Shown here in pieces: positions 4,401 to 5,386 of a DNA stretch of 5,386 nt. Where the stretch lies: NCBI GenBank assembly GCA_910587305.1, contig CAJUKV010000105.1, positions 1-5,386 of the forward strand, in the 5' to 3' direction. Both the position numbers and the translations under genes were made by a program. Source of the DNA: an uncultured Lachnospiraceae bacterium. Lineage in GTDB: Bacteria; Bacillota; Clostridia; Lachnospirales; Lachnospiraceae. Below the pieces are notes generated by a model. The model saw only the letters and a list, made by a program, of their open reading frames with translations, did no database searches and was not told the origin of the DNA. The stretch's first letter is position 1, and every line of letters begins with the position of its first letter.

Positions 4401-4424
4401 AGCGGGGGAATAAGCATACATAAT

Positions 4425-4506
4425 CAATAATTATTGTTACTGCGCAAAACGAGTGTATTGTAACATTGATATTTGTCAAAATATTAACAGAACAATGACA
4501 TGAGGA
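4425..4506 (+). promoter_or_regulatory. Dyad-rich promoter and leader of the second AraC gene
   Basis: The perfect palindrome CAATAATTATTG (4425-4436) overlaps a wider dyad, TGTTAC (4435-4440) and GTAACA (4460-4465). TTGTTA (4434-4439) and TATTGT (4456-4461), 16 bases apart, are a plausible -35/-10 pair. TTGTCA (4473-4478), 17 bases before TGACAT, is an alternative with a poor -10. GAGGA (4502-4506) is the SD, 9 bases before the ATG. The dyads may be operators, perhaps for autoregulation. Nothing here resembles the region before the first AraC gene. Confidence 0.4.
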
Positions 4507-4515
4507 TGAACAGAT

Positions 4516-5386
4516 ATGAAAAATATCCATAGTATTGAATTTTATACTGGAAGTAAAGAAGAATTGCTTCCCGATTATGAAAAAGATTTTCCCTATATCG
4601 CTTCGAGGGCAGAGCTTGACAAATATATTGGGCGTTATGTGCCGTGGCACTGGCACAAGACAGTGGAGCTTTTTTACATGGAAAGCGGCGGCATTGAATA
4701 TGATACGCCGGGAGGAAAACTATTATTTCTTGCCGGAAGCGGCGGCATGGTAAATTCCAATGTGCTCCATATGACAAAAGCAATGTCACAGACAGAAAAA
4801 AACATCCAGCTGCTTCATATTTTTGACGTTTCCCTGCTTGCCGGGGAACAGGGAAGCAGAATTGAACAAAAATATATCACGCCTATTGTAACATCCCCAC
4901 AGATTGAGTTAATCCCGCTTTTTCCGGGCAATGCAGAAGACGAACGGGTTTTGAATCTTATTACCGCATCATTTCGTTTTTCCGCTGATGAATTTGGGTA
5001 TGAAATAAAACTGCGGAAAGCCTTAACGGAAATATGGCTAATGCTTTTTGAACGATCTCGCCCCATGTTGAAAAACCAGGGAGAACATAACAAAAGCAAC
5101 GATGAAATAAAGCTGATGATGATCTACATCCATGAGCATTACGGGGAGAAAATATCTATTCCGGATCTTGCGGCGGCAGCATATCTAAACGAAAGGGAAT
5201 GTTACAGAATATTCCGAGATTGTCTGCACATGACGCCCGTAGAGTATATAAAGTCTTATCGTCTGCAAACCGCCTGTCGGATGTTAGCAAAGGGGCAGGA
5301 ATCTGTTACGGCTATCAGCCATGACTGCGGTTTAGGGAGCAGCAGTTATTTTGGGAAAGTTTTTCGGGAATATGCACATTGTTCCC
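4516..5386 (+). CDS. AraC/XylS-family transcriptional regulator (second paralogue, cut by window end)
   Basis: ATG 4516 begins MKNIHSIEFYTGSKEELLPD, and 290 codons are open to the window edge; about 13 residues plus the stop should lie beyond, by comparison with the first copy. The cupin motif PWHWHK and both helix-turn-helix units are present. The second recognition region SSSYFGKVFREYAHCS is identical to the first paralogue; the first differs at three places (S225N, V232I, H234R). About 39 of 290 residues differ in all: roughly 10 in 1-120, 21 in 121-200 and 8 in 201-290. The linker and central sensor portion have therefore diverged most. It has its own leader and lies downstream of the PTS permease after a terminator, so it could respond to the transported sugar, but this is only positional inference. 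Confidence 0.92.
   Translation, partial: MKNIHSIEFYTGSKEELLPDYEKDFPYIASRAELDKYIGRYVPWHWHKTVELFYMESGGIEYDTPGGKLLFLAGSGGMVNSNVLHMTKAMSQTEKNIQLLHIFDVSLLAGEQGSRIEQKYITPIVTSPQIELIPLFPGNAEDERVLNLITASFRFSADEFGYEIKLRKALTEIWLMLFERSRPMLKNQGEHNKSNDEIKLMMIYIHEHYGEKISIPDLAAAAYLNERECYRIFRDCLHMTPVEYIKSYRLQTACRMLAKGQESVTAISHDCGLGSSSYFGKVFREYAHCS
4516..5386 (+). repeat. Long direct repeat, right copy (paralogous AraC gene, open at window end)
   Basis: Collinear with 128-998 at a constant offset of 4388 and without indels. The two copies stand in the same orientation and enclose the small gene, the HD relic, the acetyltransferase, repeat C and the PTS gene. Confidence 0.9.

Noticed and set aside
4484..5099. 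Minus-strand and alternate-frame open frames over the second AraC gene
   Set aside because: Equivalent frames appear opposite the first AraC copy because the coding DNA is homologous; the AraC frame explains both.
1..5386. Window length equal to the phiX174 genome (5386 bases)
   Set aside because: The gene content is bacterial (AraC, PTS, acetyltransferase) and does not resemble phiX174; the length is coincidental.

Overview
The window looks like accessory DNA from a low-to-mid GC Gram-positive gut bacterium, most likely a Clostridia/Lachnospiraceae-type Firmicute. This rests on strong AGGAGG-type Shine-Dalgarno (SD) sites, rho-independent terminators with T runs, the codon use, and the protein types: paralogous AraC regulators, a NagE-like PTS permease without IIA, a maltose/galactoside-type O-acetyltransferase and an HD-hydrolase relic. 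All supported genes lie on the + strand. No transposase, integrase, rRNA, tRNA or CRISPR array is visible.

Layout. Positions 1-127 hold two tandem copies of a structured palindromic repeat; the second copy supplies the SD of an AraC-family regulator (128-1039). A small protein gene follows (1128-1367), with its own TATAAT box, a hairpin touching its SD, and a clear terminator (1397-1432). Next is an HD-domain hydrolase gene broken by an internal deletion plus frameshift (1446-1744), then a hexapeptide O-acetyltransferase (1757-2359). A 448-base intergenic stretch (2360-2807) contains a CcpA-site-like palindrome, a third copy of the structured repeat (again ending in SD + ATG), a long imperfect hairpin and the leader of the PTS gene. 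The PTS IICB permease (2808-4304) is followed by two hairpins and then a dyad-rich promoter region. A second AraC regulator (4516 to the window end) is about 87% identical to the first over 290 residues and has no indels.

How the parts may work together. The permease would import and phosphorylate an amino sugar (probably N-acetylglucosamine) or a related hexose, taking phosphate from a IIA encoded elsewhere. The two AraC regulators have cupin-type sensor domains and nearly the same DNA-binding half, so they may read different signals and act on overlapping targets. The acetyltransferase may acetylate a sugar. These functional links are inferred from gene order only.

The most unusual item is the repeat family at 1-127 and 2418-2493. 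It combines a short palindrome, a strong hairpin, an SD lying between two helices, and a start codon directly after the outer helix. The two AraC genes are homologous from the first base of the ATG, but their upstream DNA is unrelated: one has the repeat and the other an ordinary promoter leader. The repeat may therefore be a mobile or exchangeable translation-start cassette.
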